From: Styela clava
Lineage: Eukaryota > Chordata > Ascidiacea > Stolidobranchia > Styelidae
Length of the DNA: 64,000 bases
Direction: 5' to 3'
Assembly (NCBI RefSeq): GCF_964204865.1
Contig: NC_135257.1
Location: 10,810,151 to 10,874,150 of the forward strand
Shown here: positions 26,301 to 35,500 of the stretch, in pieces
Numbering within the stretch: position 1 is the first letter of the stretch
Layout: each line of letters opens with the position of its first letter
Notes under the pieces: generated by a model
Databases searched by the model: none
Told to the model about the DNA's origin: nothing
Seen by the model: the letters and a program-made list of their open reading frames with translations, nothing else
Position numbers and translations under genes: made by a program

Positions 26301-26303
26301 CAT
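7020..26303 (-). CDS. Multi-C2H2 zinc-finger protein, orthologue of ZNF532/ZNF592/ZNF687
   Basis: Twenty-two exons keep frame and sum to 9,069 nt (about 3,022 aa). They are: 26303-26033, 25917-25435, 25360-25038, 24917-24168, 23082-22961, 22268-17768, 17320-17135, 16257-15982, 15459-15215, 14423-14267, 13898-13620, 13106-12941, 12720-12653, 12063-11975, 10986-10892, 10763-10615, 9899-9759, 9504-9366, 8990-8806, 8322-8212, 7987-7853, 7217-7020 (TGA). The N-terminus MADGTPDFADLLAAFDD matches the family signature TPDFDDLLAAFD. About 14 fingers occupy residues 2190-3015. Several match the vertebrate trio closely: LVFLNKCKLLLHARQH, CPMAFKT, LNHVKLKHKGIR, CTECGLCFAS and the final THMRTHGLAFVKSK. 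In vertebrates these proteins join ZMYND8 in the nuclear Z3 complex, a transcription co-regulator; that role is carried over by homology. The protein is over twice the vertebrate length (about 1,240-1,300 aa), mainly because of exon 6. Family assignment is very secure; individual small exons are less so. Confidence 0.92.
12104..12122. repeat. Short (AT)n run
   Basis: A short alternating AT tract in the intron between exons 13 and 14 of the zinc-finger gene. Confidence 0.8.
14831..14950. repeat. Dispersed repeat, copy 1
   Basis: This lies in the intron between exons 9 and 10 of the zinc-finger gene. It shares with 34,051-34,206 a block running from CCCCGAA(C/T)TCGTAATA through to CCTAACCCTAACCTGGTACACA, with scattered mismatches. 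It appears to be a non-coding short interspersed element. Confidence 0.7.
16385..16530. repeat. 3 x 48 bp tandem repeat (minisatellite)
   Basis: Three essentially identical copies of a 48-base unit, which includes AACGAGCCAAGTCAGATTCT, lie at about 16385-16431, 16432-16479 and 16480-16527. They are in the intron between exons 7 and 8 of the zinc-finger gene. Confidence 0.95.
16650..16922. mobile_element. MITE-like element with 10 bp inverted ends
   Basis: The 273 bp stretch starts ACTTATCGAT and ends ATCGATAAGT, a perfect 10-base inverted pair. It has no coding capacity and lies close to the 48 bp array in the same intron. The right part contains a short CAGACAGACAGA run. The inverted ends suggest a non-autonomous DNA transposon, but target duplications were not clear. 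Confidence 0.5.
17768..22268 (-). CDS. Exon 6 of the ZNF532/592/687-like gene: 4.5 kb disordered region
   Basis: This single exon gives 1,500 codons (about residues 650-2150) rich in Ser, Thr, Pro and Gln, with no predicted folded domain and no stop. Visible parts include a short Gln/Leu-rich stretch likely to be a coiled coil (MEQLKKLHEQQEMLLKIQK, near residue 925). A strongly basic run near residue 1790 (KKHKKKKKRKKRKRLSSSD) is a probable nuclear localisation signal. A second basic cluster lies near KPPQKRKRTKAS. Four tandem 13-residue repeats are described separately. The acceptor at 22269-22270 and the GTGAGG donor at 17767-17762 join in frame to the neighbouring exons. The equivalent vertebrate region is also disordered but much shorter. 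Confidence 0.9.
19050..19205 (-). repeat. Four tandem 39 bp in-frame repeats inside exon 6
   Basis: On the coding strand the unit encodes about TSVNATITTVPVV (13 residues). It is repeated four times with small changes (N to D, V to A, T to K). Repeat length is a multiple of three, so copy number can change without breaking the frame. Confidence 0.85.
23202..23878. mobile_element. Non-autonomous DNA transposon with 10 bp target duplication
   Basis: A 677 bp insertion is flanked on both sides by the identical sequence CCATCTGGCA (23192-23201 and 23879-23888). Its ends are imperfect inverted repeats: ATGGCGCAGCCAGGA on the left and, reversed, CTGGCGCAGGGCCAGGA on the right. It lies in the intron between exons 4 and 5 of the zinc-finger gene. 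The open frames inside it are not recognisable. A 9-10 bp duplication would fit a Mutator-like or similar superfamily. Confidence 0.65.
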
Positions 26304-26317
26304 CAGTATTGTTAACT
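26304..26317 (-). promoter_or_regulatory. Splice acceptor 12 bases before the zinc-finger gene ATG
   Basis: Reading the minus strand, TTTGCAG ends at 26316 and is followed by 12 bases and then the start codon at 26303. It is either the end of a 5' UTR intron or a spliced-leader trans-splice site. The ATG is preferred over the upstream in-frame TTG because the family N-terminus begins here. Confidence 0.5.
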
Positions 26318-28491
26318 GCAAATCAAGTAAGTTGCTTGTTGAATTCTCTATTTTTCAGTTATGAGCACAATGACATTTATAGTTTTGACCCTTAGCGATT
26401 TGGATGAGCTTATTATTACCTTCTTACCATCGATAACTACGGCTTTATTATATCATCATAAAACAAGCTCCATAATCATATTTTTGTGAAAAAAATAAGA
26501 AACAAAAACATAATGATGTATCTAACTTTTATTTGGGAAGTCTATCAGAAATAAGATTGCCTCAACTATATCTATTTCATTGACGTCAAAATTTAATTTT
26601 CGTCTCGAACTATAGCATACATAAAAATTTCTATCTGGAAAAAGAGATTATTATAAGGTATTGCTTTTAGAAAAATTTCTCATTGTTGCAGCTTGTCATA
26701 ATTTATGTCAAATGTACCAGGATTTGACTACAGATAGATCAATTTATAATTTTTAAGAATATAATACATTAATGAGAAGAATCCCAGAATACTAAGTATT
26801 CATATATGAACACCGGCGGGCCTGGTATGGCTTATACGTTAGTTCCATACTAGATTGAATGCTTCCCTACTCCGAATACATAAATATATCCAGTAGAAAT
26901 GGGATTGGTACGCAAGCATTTTAATCTTGTACCAGTAAAAATTTAAGAACTCACTTCAATGAGGTATCAGGAAAACAGGAGTAGATCATCACGAACAAGT
27001 TTGATTTTTTATGTTTTAACATTACACTGTACAAAATACACTGCTGCAGTAAGCTCTGCAGCAATGTTATGAATTACATAGATACTTATGGCCTGATTCT
27101 GTTTTGAAATAAATAAATTTGAATTATACTTCAGACATAATACCTTATAGAGAAAGAACATCATGAAGTGTTCAAGAGTAACATCTGGACACTATAATTC
27201 GTCATCGCTACATGACTTGATACACTCATCATAATATCACTAAAAGCAATCATCTATCCCCCTATCTTCATATTTATCAACAACTAGAATAGGCTACCAT
27301 TTTTTAAATATACATCATGTCAACCTAGTGGCAATACTGGTAATATGTGCGATAAAAACCTGTAGCTTTGAGATTCAAATCTATTCTGTAAAATTTTTTT
27401 GGCAGATTGATGAGTGATGGAGACACATTGGATTGCCTTCATTATCGAGGATACTGGGATAAGTGAACATGAACATATAATAAATATGACTGTATAAAGA
27501 TATTTCAACAATTTTTATATCCAATAAGAATGTCTTTTCTAGATAATATGTCGTTGGAATAATTTTTCTTACTACCTACAGTTACATTTTTAAATCAGGA
27601 CTAATAATATGCGAATAAAAAGGGATGTACATATATAGTTAATTTAATATGTAAAATATATCAACTATCTAGTAATAATGAAAGTATAATAAAAATTGAC
27701 ATTGCTCCGCGGTAAACAGTTAGCAATGAGAATTACAGAACCGCACAGTGGGTTCGAATGAATTTCAATTTCCTATGATAGTATATTCAAAAATGTGTAT
27801 GGTCACATTAAAGCTGGATAACACGAATAAATAAATCGATAATATAAAATGCATTCACTCAAGGTTTATTTAAAATAACCAAACTGCTACTCATCATCAT
27901 AAGACCATTTTATTATTGAATACATTGCGATGACTAATCCAGGAACATTAACTAATCAATATTAAGCTGATACTAATAAAAAGTCACAAAAAAGCATTCT
28001 GGAAAATTAGTTTAATGAGCGATACATATGGATGAATACTGTTAAAACTGTGCTGGAAGATCCTTTACCAAACCTAATCACATTACTGTATATGCTAACA
28101 TACCCCTTTATATGCCCACCACCCGTAGCACAAAGTTTTTTTTACCTTATTTAATACAGGATCTTATGAATACTCTGTATGTATACAACATATGTTATAA
28201 GTGATAACAGTCATCTATGTGGCATCAGTGACCTAATGCTCGTAATTATGTGTTAGTCAGTAGATTACCCAATATGAGCCTGAAAACTTGATCTTGCACC
28301 TCTTAATTACACAAGGTATCATATTCATGGCAATAATGAAAAAAAATAATAATGTTAGGTTTATTCAAACCCAGACTCACTACTAATTTCTTCCAATGAA
28401 TATCATGATTAAAAATCATCCATCTTGGAAGCCGATCTGCCTTGAGGCATAGTAGGTTTCGATTTACCACACGAGCTCATTGTCATCAACG
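26318..28491. other. Intergenic region upstream of the zinc-finger gene
   Basis: This AT-rich sequence has short, motif-free open frames. It should hold the promoter of the zinc-finger gene. No TATA box or repeat was recognised. Confidence 0.5.
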
Positions 28492-28668
28492 TTACTTTTC
28501 TGGTGAAAGTATAAACTCATCACTCACCATATCACCCAATTTAATATAGTTTACGACCAATGGTTTCATCAACCCTACAAAACTGTCCTCGTTGTTACCT
28601 CCACTCCCAACTGACAACGCGTAAACAAGAAGGTACATCATGGCAAAACAGCCATACGAAACGGTCAT
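28492..28668 (-). CDS. Doubtful small open frame with one hydrophobic segment
   Basis: From the first ATG (28668) the frame encodes 58 residues, with one hydrophobic stretch (SYGCFAMMYLLVYALSVG) followed by a polar tail. A GTGAGT lies inside the frame just after the codons for KLGDM, so the frame might instead end at a splice donor. No homologue was recognised. It lies near the next open frame, but the reading phases of the two do not join. Confidence 0.2.
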   Translation of the reverse strand: MTVSYGCFAMMYLLVYALSVGSGGNNEDSFVGLMKPLVVNYIKLGDMVSDEFILSPEK

Positions 28669-28965
28669 AACTGGATTCAACCGGTTCTATCTGGATTTCT
28701 CGCGACACTCGTCCATGAGAAAATTCTTCATAGAAAGATAGAAGAAACTGCGTCATGTTCCTACTTTTCACGCTTCAGCGATCAAGAAACGTGAGAAATT
28801 TAGGACCAAGTCACGATTTCATTCAAAAGTGTATTCTTGTTTAACTCCGGCAGTGATTATAATCATCTTCGCAATTTAAAATAGCTATGTTCCATGCGTG
28901 GTCAATTGCAAAACTCAGGCTAGCTCAAAATATAATAAAGAGAATAAAGTTTTGCGCATAATCAC

Positions 28966-29262
28966 TCACGTCAATGTAGACTCTTTTTCGCGATAGTCTT
29001 GTTTTCTCTCAAACACACGTGTTGGCGGAAAAGGAGATAACTCTTGGGCTGTACAAATACGCATTGGGCAAGTACGATCCATGCATACCAAAGTGACTAT
29101 TGTGGCCATAAGATGCGAGAGGGCCTCATCGACTTTCTGTCCATTTGATCTGGCCGTCGCAACAGTTGCGTTACCAAAGCCGGAAGACTCAGGGAAATGT
29201 ATTATAATTTTTTGATTTTGCTCATTTAACTCTTGAATCATTTGACATAGCAGTATGATCAA
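28966..29262 (-). CDS. Possible exon of an unrecognised gene
   Basis: This open frame of about 98 codons is noticeably less AT-rich than its surroundings. Its first ATG begins MIQELNEQNQKIII, and it ends at a consensus donor (GTGAGT) immediately after the codons for KESTL. Local base composition and the strong donor suggest a real coding exon. The encoded sequence contains a CMDRTCPMRIC segment but matched nothing remembered. No convincing downstream acceptor was found between 28,680 and 28,960. Confidence 0.3.
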   Translation of the reverse strand: MIILLCQMIQELNEQNQKIIIHFPESSGFGNATVATARSNGQKVDEALSHLMATIVTLVCMDRTCPMRICTAQELSPFPPTRVFERKQDYREKESTLT

Positions 29263-29402
29263 AGCTTGCGACCATTTATAATATATTTAAAAAACTATTT
29301 TTTGGGCATGTATGTGATTGTCAGCTATGATAAAAAAAACCTCAAAAAAATTTTGTCTATTGGGAAAAATCAGAATTAATTGTGTAGCTCTTATCAATGT
29401 GA

Positions 29403-29480
29403 CTTGTGGTTCGCAACCTTTTTACCCGGAGGACCAGAACCGCAAACAGAATTTTGAAATGAATGAAATAGCTGCCTCGT
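29403..29480. repeat. Fragment of a hAT-type transposon end
   Basis: The sequence TGTGGTTCGCAACCTTTTT resembles the common hAT terminus CAGTGGTTC(G/T)CAACCTTTTT. No matching right end was found nearby, so it is probably a solo remnant. Confidence 0.35.
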
Positions 29481-32400
29481 TTTGATATACACAAACTAAT
29501 ACGATTTTCGCGTTATAATCCCAGCATCGACAAGCGTAAATAAATTATAAAGAATTGAAAATTATTCCCGCTTTTGTTTTGTGATCTTCCATATTTTTGA
29601 CCAAACAACGTAAATAAAATATTATCGCCAGGTATAAAGATTAAATTTTTCCATCAGTCGATGACGACTTTTTTACGTGCTATACAGTATATTCAAAGTG
29701 ACTATATTACGGGTAAGTCAGATAGGAAGTTGAATGGCGCCAATAATGTCAATTTCAAGCGAATTCCTAATCGTAATTTCCTCATTTTGGACATAAATTT
29801 TCTGTGATGTTATGTTCTTTTTTCACAATCAAAATGGCTGTTTTGAATGCTTTCCACATGAAAATCTAATATCTCTGTTCACAGTTCGTTAGAATATTTT
29901 TGACGTACGGCTGTTTTATCATTTGTGTTTGCAAGAAAAATATGGAATTTAGCGGTACGTTCGAATCAAAACATTGGGTTTTTGAAGATATTCATACTGA
30001 TTGCCTAGAGAAATTTGCAAACAGATTGGATAAGTAAAAATGGCTTGCAGTCTGATTTTATTTATAGTACTCAACTCAACCACGGATCCTTTCGTGTTGG
30101 TGATAGCATGTCTAAAACAAAGCATAAATCGTATTAATCCGACTCAAATCTCTAATCACAACATTAAACGAGAAACAAAAGAAATTTAGAATTATATAGG
30201 ATTAACCGACGTCCCACTTTTGGCAGAAATACGGTGTAAAAAGGTATCCGGATTCGCAGAACTGTGCCATAACGCTAGAATATTATGGCAGTAACATCAA
30301 ATAATTTCAAACCACGATCTTTTGTCTGTTCGGACTATCGATAGTAGACATTATACACACTAATTTATATTCTGACTGTTATCCAACGCAATGGGATCCA
30401 ACAACCCTGACAAAAGAATAAGAACACAAATACCAAAATGTTCCGCGCAAAGGCAAAAAACTACACTGACAGGTGGTTGATACTGGTCTAAATAGATGTC
30501 GTGGAGCATAAGGCTTTGGCTTGTTTTCATTGATACTGAAGTCGGCGAAAATAGGAAGTAAAATTTTCGGCGAAAATTTCAGAGGTTTGCATAGATAGAC
30601 CAATGCTTTTGCTATCACTGTTTTTTTTTATTGGAGTTCTGCACTGGAGCATATTTTGTCAATTTAGAGTCGCAATTTTTATTTGTAACGGAGTTTGGAC
30701 CCGGTGTCCGAAGTGAAATTTTTTTCCGATTTAAACTTCACGTCTTGAACTGCTGAATACTTTTACGCTACAAGGAAAAGTGATGAAACCACATAATCAA
30801 ACTTTCGCTACATTCGTACATGGTCAATCATATTATAAATCAACTGCAGAAACAACATGTTGCTTCTATGGAATGTTTTTTGAGTTGGAGAGTCCAAGAA
30901 AATGAAAATCTGTTGAGTTTTTTATACGACTTCACTGACATTTAATTACTAATGATGAATGCCTTACCAATGGTTTCCATGGTTTTGAAAACTCACGCCT
31001 TTCCCAGTTAGAGCAACGGGAAAAGTCCATTTTCATTGGTATTAGAAAAGCTAAACGTGAATACGGATGCATAAACATGGAGTTGTGTTTTCAGCTTGAT
31101 GAACATCCAGGTGGATAAATTATATAAAAGCATATCCAAATCGTCATCAATGAGAAGTAAAAATAATGCATGCTTTATATAGTATATTCTTTTTACAATT
31201 GATCGTTTACAATATCGTATAAGTATTACTCGTTTATACTGACGGTGATTATTTATCAAATACACATATTCGACGCAAGCTTAGATTTCAAACAAAAAAA
31301 CAACAACTATGAGGAAATAGTAGTTAATTCACATTAATTTGTTATTTAACCTTGTAACAAACTAAACATCTACATTAAAAAAATTACATTTCTCTAATAA
31401 CATCCCATGGGTATTATTCCATTATACTGAAGATGATTATTTAGTTTAGTTAATACAGATATCAAGCGAGTGTTAGAAGTCGAATCTACAACATTCGTTT
31501 ATTGACTGACCAAATACCAGCGTCTAGTTCAATTTTTTCTATCTCAGATTCACATTCACAGGTCCTATCACACTCAACTATATCCCTTGCTTCTTGAAAA
31601 AATATGGCATTATTTTAATATATATGCCCTAACATGAACATAACCAATATTAAATTCAATGTTGTACCATTAAATAACATGCATTTGCTTATTTTATGCC
31701 ACGTGATATATTTTTTAATTGTTTATTCAGTTGAGAACTATATCATAACGTTTTTATTGGAGAATATTATGAAGCACGTATTGTATACCATTTGCCGACT
31801 AACAATATAAAAAAGATGTTTTGAAGTACGAGTAATTTGTTTGTTAGTTGATACAATCTAGCATTATATATATTGGTATTCCAGGCGTTGCTAGATTCCA
31901 AGCATTATTTTCGAAACTCTGTAATTAATTGACCAACAAATTTCCAGAGCAAACCGTCCTTTTCTGTGTGGCAATCGGTATCAACTTGCACCGGTGTGAT
32001 GCATCGATAAATTTTTCCCTATAAATACCATCTAAAGTAAAAACAGGTAGCTAATTCGAAGCGTATCCAATCAAAATTATATTTTATAAAAGTTAAGGTT
32101 CAAAGAATTGCCCTTTTTTACATTTTTACAATTACATTGATATATTTCGAGACTAGCGTCTGCTTTTATGAGTGGATATGTATTTCCTACAAACAGAACA
32201 ACTTGTAATATATAATTAAGTACTTTAAATGTACTAACATATAGCATACAACAATAATATATTATTACGAGGAGGCTTTACTAAATACCATATCGTTTAT
32301 AATAAACAATAACGCGAAAAATTGATAATTGTTGAGTAAGGAAGTAGTCACTTTGTCGCCGACTCTTTGAAACCTATTGTTCTCAAGTTTGACATTCCTT

Positions 32401-32511
32401 GGGGCGGTCACACAGCTGACTTATTGCGAATTTACAGTTTGGAATGTGTCGAGGGTTTCTCGTAAAATTTCGTTACGCGATTTATTAAATCCTTCTTGAA
32501 GGTATGAGAAG
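29481..32511. other. Intergenic region, no supported gene
   Basis: About 3 kb upstream of protease A. Open frames are short and unrecognised, including a minus-strand frame at 30,379-30,618. The last few hundred bases should contain the promoter of protease A. Confidence 0.45.
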
Positions 32512-32520
32512 TATATATAA
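32512..32520 (+). promoter_or_regulatory. TATA box of protease A
   Basis: TATATATAA lies 74-82 bases upstream of the start codon at 32,594, a normal distance for a short 5' UTR. Confidence 0.6.
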
Positions 32521-32593
32521 GTGAATAACCAGTTCAAACTATCTTCTGTATGAGATCGCCAGTGTTAGTGGTTCGGATAGTATTAGAAAGAAA

Positions 32594-35500
32594 ATGATGC
32601 TATATCAAAGATGCTGTTTTTCTTTGCTTTTGTTGGCAAGTTTTGTTAAATTTAACTCGGGAATTGATTGGAGTGTTTCTGGTGAGTGAGAATCTATTGC
32701 TTTGAGCGGTACAAGTAGTTTGATTTTTATTTTATTTAAGTGTAAAAACTGTCGCATTCGTAAAGCAAAAGTTAGATTTTAATAATATACAATAAATCTC
32801 TCCGAACGTGCATTTGAAAAATACCTCGACTGATTTAGTTTGTTAAATATAGATTATTGGAAAATAATAATAAAAATAATTATTTTATGACAAAATTTAT
32901 TCGAAAAAAAAAATACTTTCAACTATTTATGACTATGATGAAATGAACGTTACCATAAAAGGTGTGATTTTATTTTAACAGGTTCCAACTCAGACTTGCG
33001 GAAAGGTTACTCCGCGGGGGATGATGCTTGTTTGGTGGAGCCTTCTGTCGATTGCTTCACCAAAGGATCTCAAACGGCTGCCAAATATTGCAAAAAAATG
33101 GGATGTTATTGGTGCCCCAAAAATACAACAAGTGAACCGTGGTGTGTAACAGGTAATTTATGAGATTCTTTTTGTTTCAGTCCATGAACTAGAGCGAATT
33201 GTAGTCTTGTTGGTATTCTACATTTTGTTGGCAAAATATTTACAATTACTGTCATTTTATCACTCAAATTGCCGCTATTGTCAGTTTTCTTGGTGTTGGG
33301 TCAATTATTAATTAACGTTTTCACAGTGCGCCCCATTCAGTTTAAATAATTATGGTTTGCACCCACGTGCCGTAAAGTAGGATACTATACTAGAACTAAA
33401 GGGAATTGGTATTATATAGAAATATCCAAAAATTTGCTTTGGAAATTGGAACAGTTTTTTATGATCCAACGCCAAGGATTTTTTTGCAGTCAGTGACAAT
33501 TATACCAGACGTGTATATTCAATCATTATAATTATGTCGTTGTTCCGATTATTCCTGCACGCGGCGTCGCCCAATTAGTGGTTAATTAAATTGTTATATT
33601 TACAAATCCATGTACATACTAATTGCTTGTACATTGTCCGTGTTGGTTTATTGTTTTAAAGTTTTCCTTTACTTTCGGCTACTGATTCATTAATCTTATA
33701 TTTATCTCCCAACGCCAATTATTACAGATTCCATTATTTCTGAAATTCACTGAAAGTGTACATATATTTTGTAGTAATCATTCAATCTTGGTGTAAGGCT
33801 TTTTTACAGAGTATAAACAAAGGTAAAATGCATATAAACAATAATACAAATACTATCAATATTTAATCCGGAAAATTTTGAATTATCGCTACGCGCGTCT
33901 TTGCATATAAAAATTTTGAGATCAACTATTAAACCATTAGAATTGTATGCTCTCTGAGAGTTGAATACGAAACGGGGATTAAAAATATCCAAATGTTCGC
34001 TGTAATAGACATTCGATTTACTTCAAGAGGCCATAGGCTATAATTTCAGGTACGAATAGTACGGGAGTCACTTGGGTATTCCCCGAATTCGTAATAAAAC
34101 TAAAATAAGGAAAATTGGAATAAAATTATGACCTAACCCTAACCTGGTACACATGCTACGTTCCGGCGTCCGCCATCTTGGTTCACATACTTCGGGCGTA
34201 CCCAATATAAAGCAAGGTTTGCAGACGCGGTACACACACGAATAAATACACCATCATGCAAACATATACTTCTGACGGAAATCTGCTTGCGTGAGCCTTA
34301 TATATCGTAGTTTTCAAATATCTGCAACTTAATTTCGATTTCATTCAAAATTATTTTCAAACTTACGTTGTGATTAAAAATGACGTTAATTCTTGCACCC
34401 AGCGATTATTACTACTAGACACGTGTGGTATGTGATTTGTTCAAAATTGAAAAAAACAAATAAAAATACATCGTAAAATATATATTATACGAACGGAAAA
34501 GCATCAACACCATCATAACACATATACTTACATCTTATAACACATATATTTACAGAATCCATACTTATATTTCAGGGGAAACTGAACGACCGAGAGAATG
34601 CCAGATCAAACAGTCGGAAGATTGTTTTGAAACAGGATCACGCGTCACAAAGAAAATGTGTGACAAGAGAAATTGCTTCTGGTGTCCGAATAAAAAAGGA
34701 AGGCCGTGGTGTGTAAAAGGTAACAACTGTTAAAAACGGGGACATTTTTCTTACTAATTTTACATCTGTTTCGAGTGGGATATATTTTCTTGCTTCTTCT
34801 GAAAGTGTTGTACTTAAATCAAAGGATACGATTATATAAAGAACTAGTAGTTTTCTGTACACTGTTGAATATGACACTAATCTATTATTCACTCATAATA
34901 TATTTTTACATATATATAATACAGAAACATTGGTCAATAAGCTTTAATACGAATACCAGATTTTTATATTTTACTGAATTGTTTATTTGCAGGACTTTCA
35001 ACCTCAAATGCAGTGGATACAACAGAATCAGGTCTGGCTATTTTTGTAGCTTTTTTGCTTTAGATATCCACATTGTTATTGCATTGATTTCAAATTAGTG
35101 TGAAACTTTTGAGAGAGTTATTTATCATTTTTTTGCTTACTTCTTATGTTAATGTTGTATACACGAGGTATCGGTAGAGAGTAAGTAGAATATCAAATAC
35201 TAACAAATTGTATTTAATATTTCACAATTTTGCTACAGTGTGTAAGGCCGGATTCGCTCCCAGGTATACCAGTAAGAAGTCTTGTTGTTCGATAAGTCCA
35301 GCATATTCCTGTGGTACATTGCCTCCAAAAGCCAGAATACTTGGTGGATACGTAGCAGAGAGAGGCAGCTGGCCTTGGATGGTAAGTAACTACACGGTTA
35401 CACTCTTGGGTCGTTTTCATGCTATCGAACTACACATGGTACTTCTGTACGCGGAAACAGGAAGCCCCTATATGCGTTGTAATGGTTAAAACTATACATC

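Noticed and set aside
27740..27770. GGTTCGAAT resembling a tRNA T-arm
   Set aside because: No matching acceptor stem, D-arm or anticodon arm at the right spacing.
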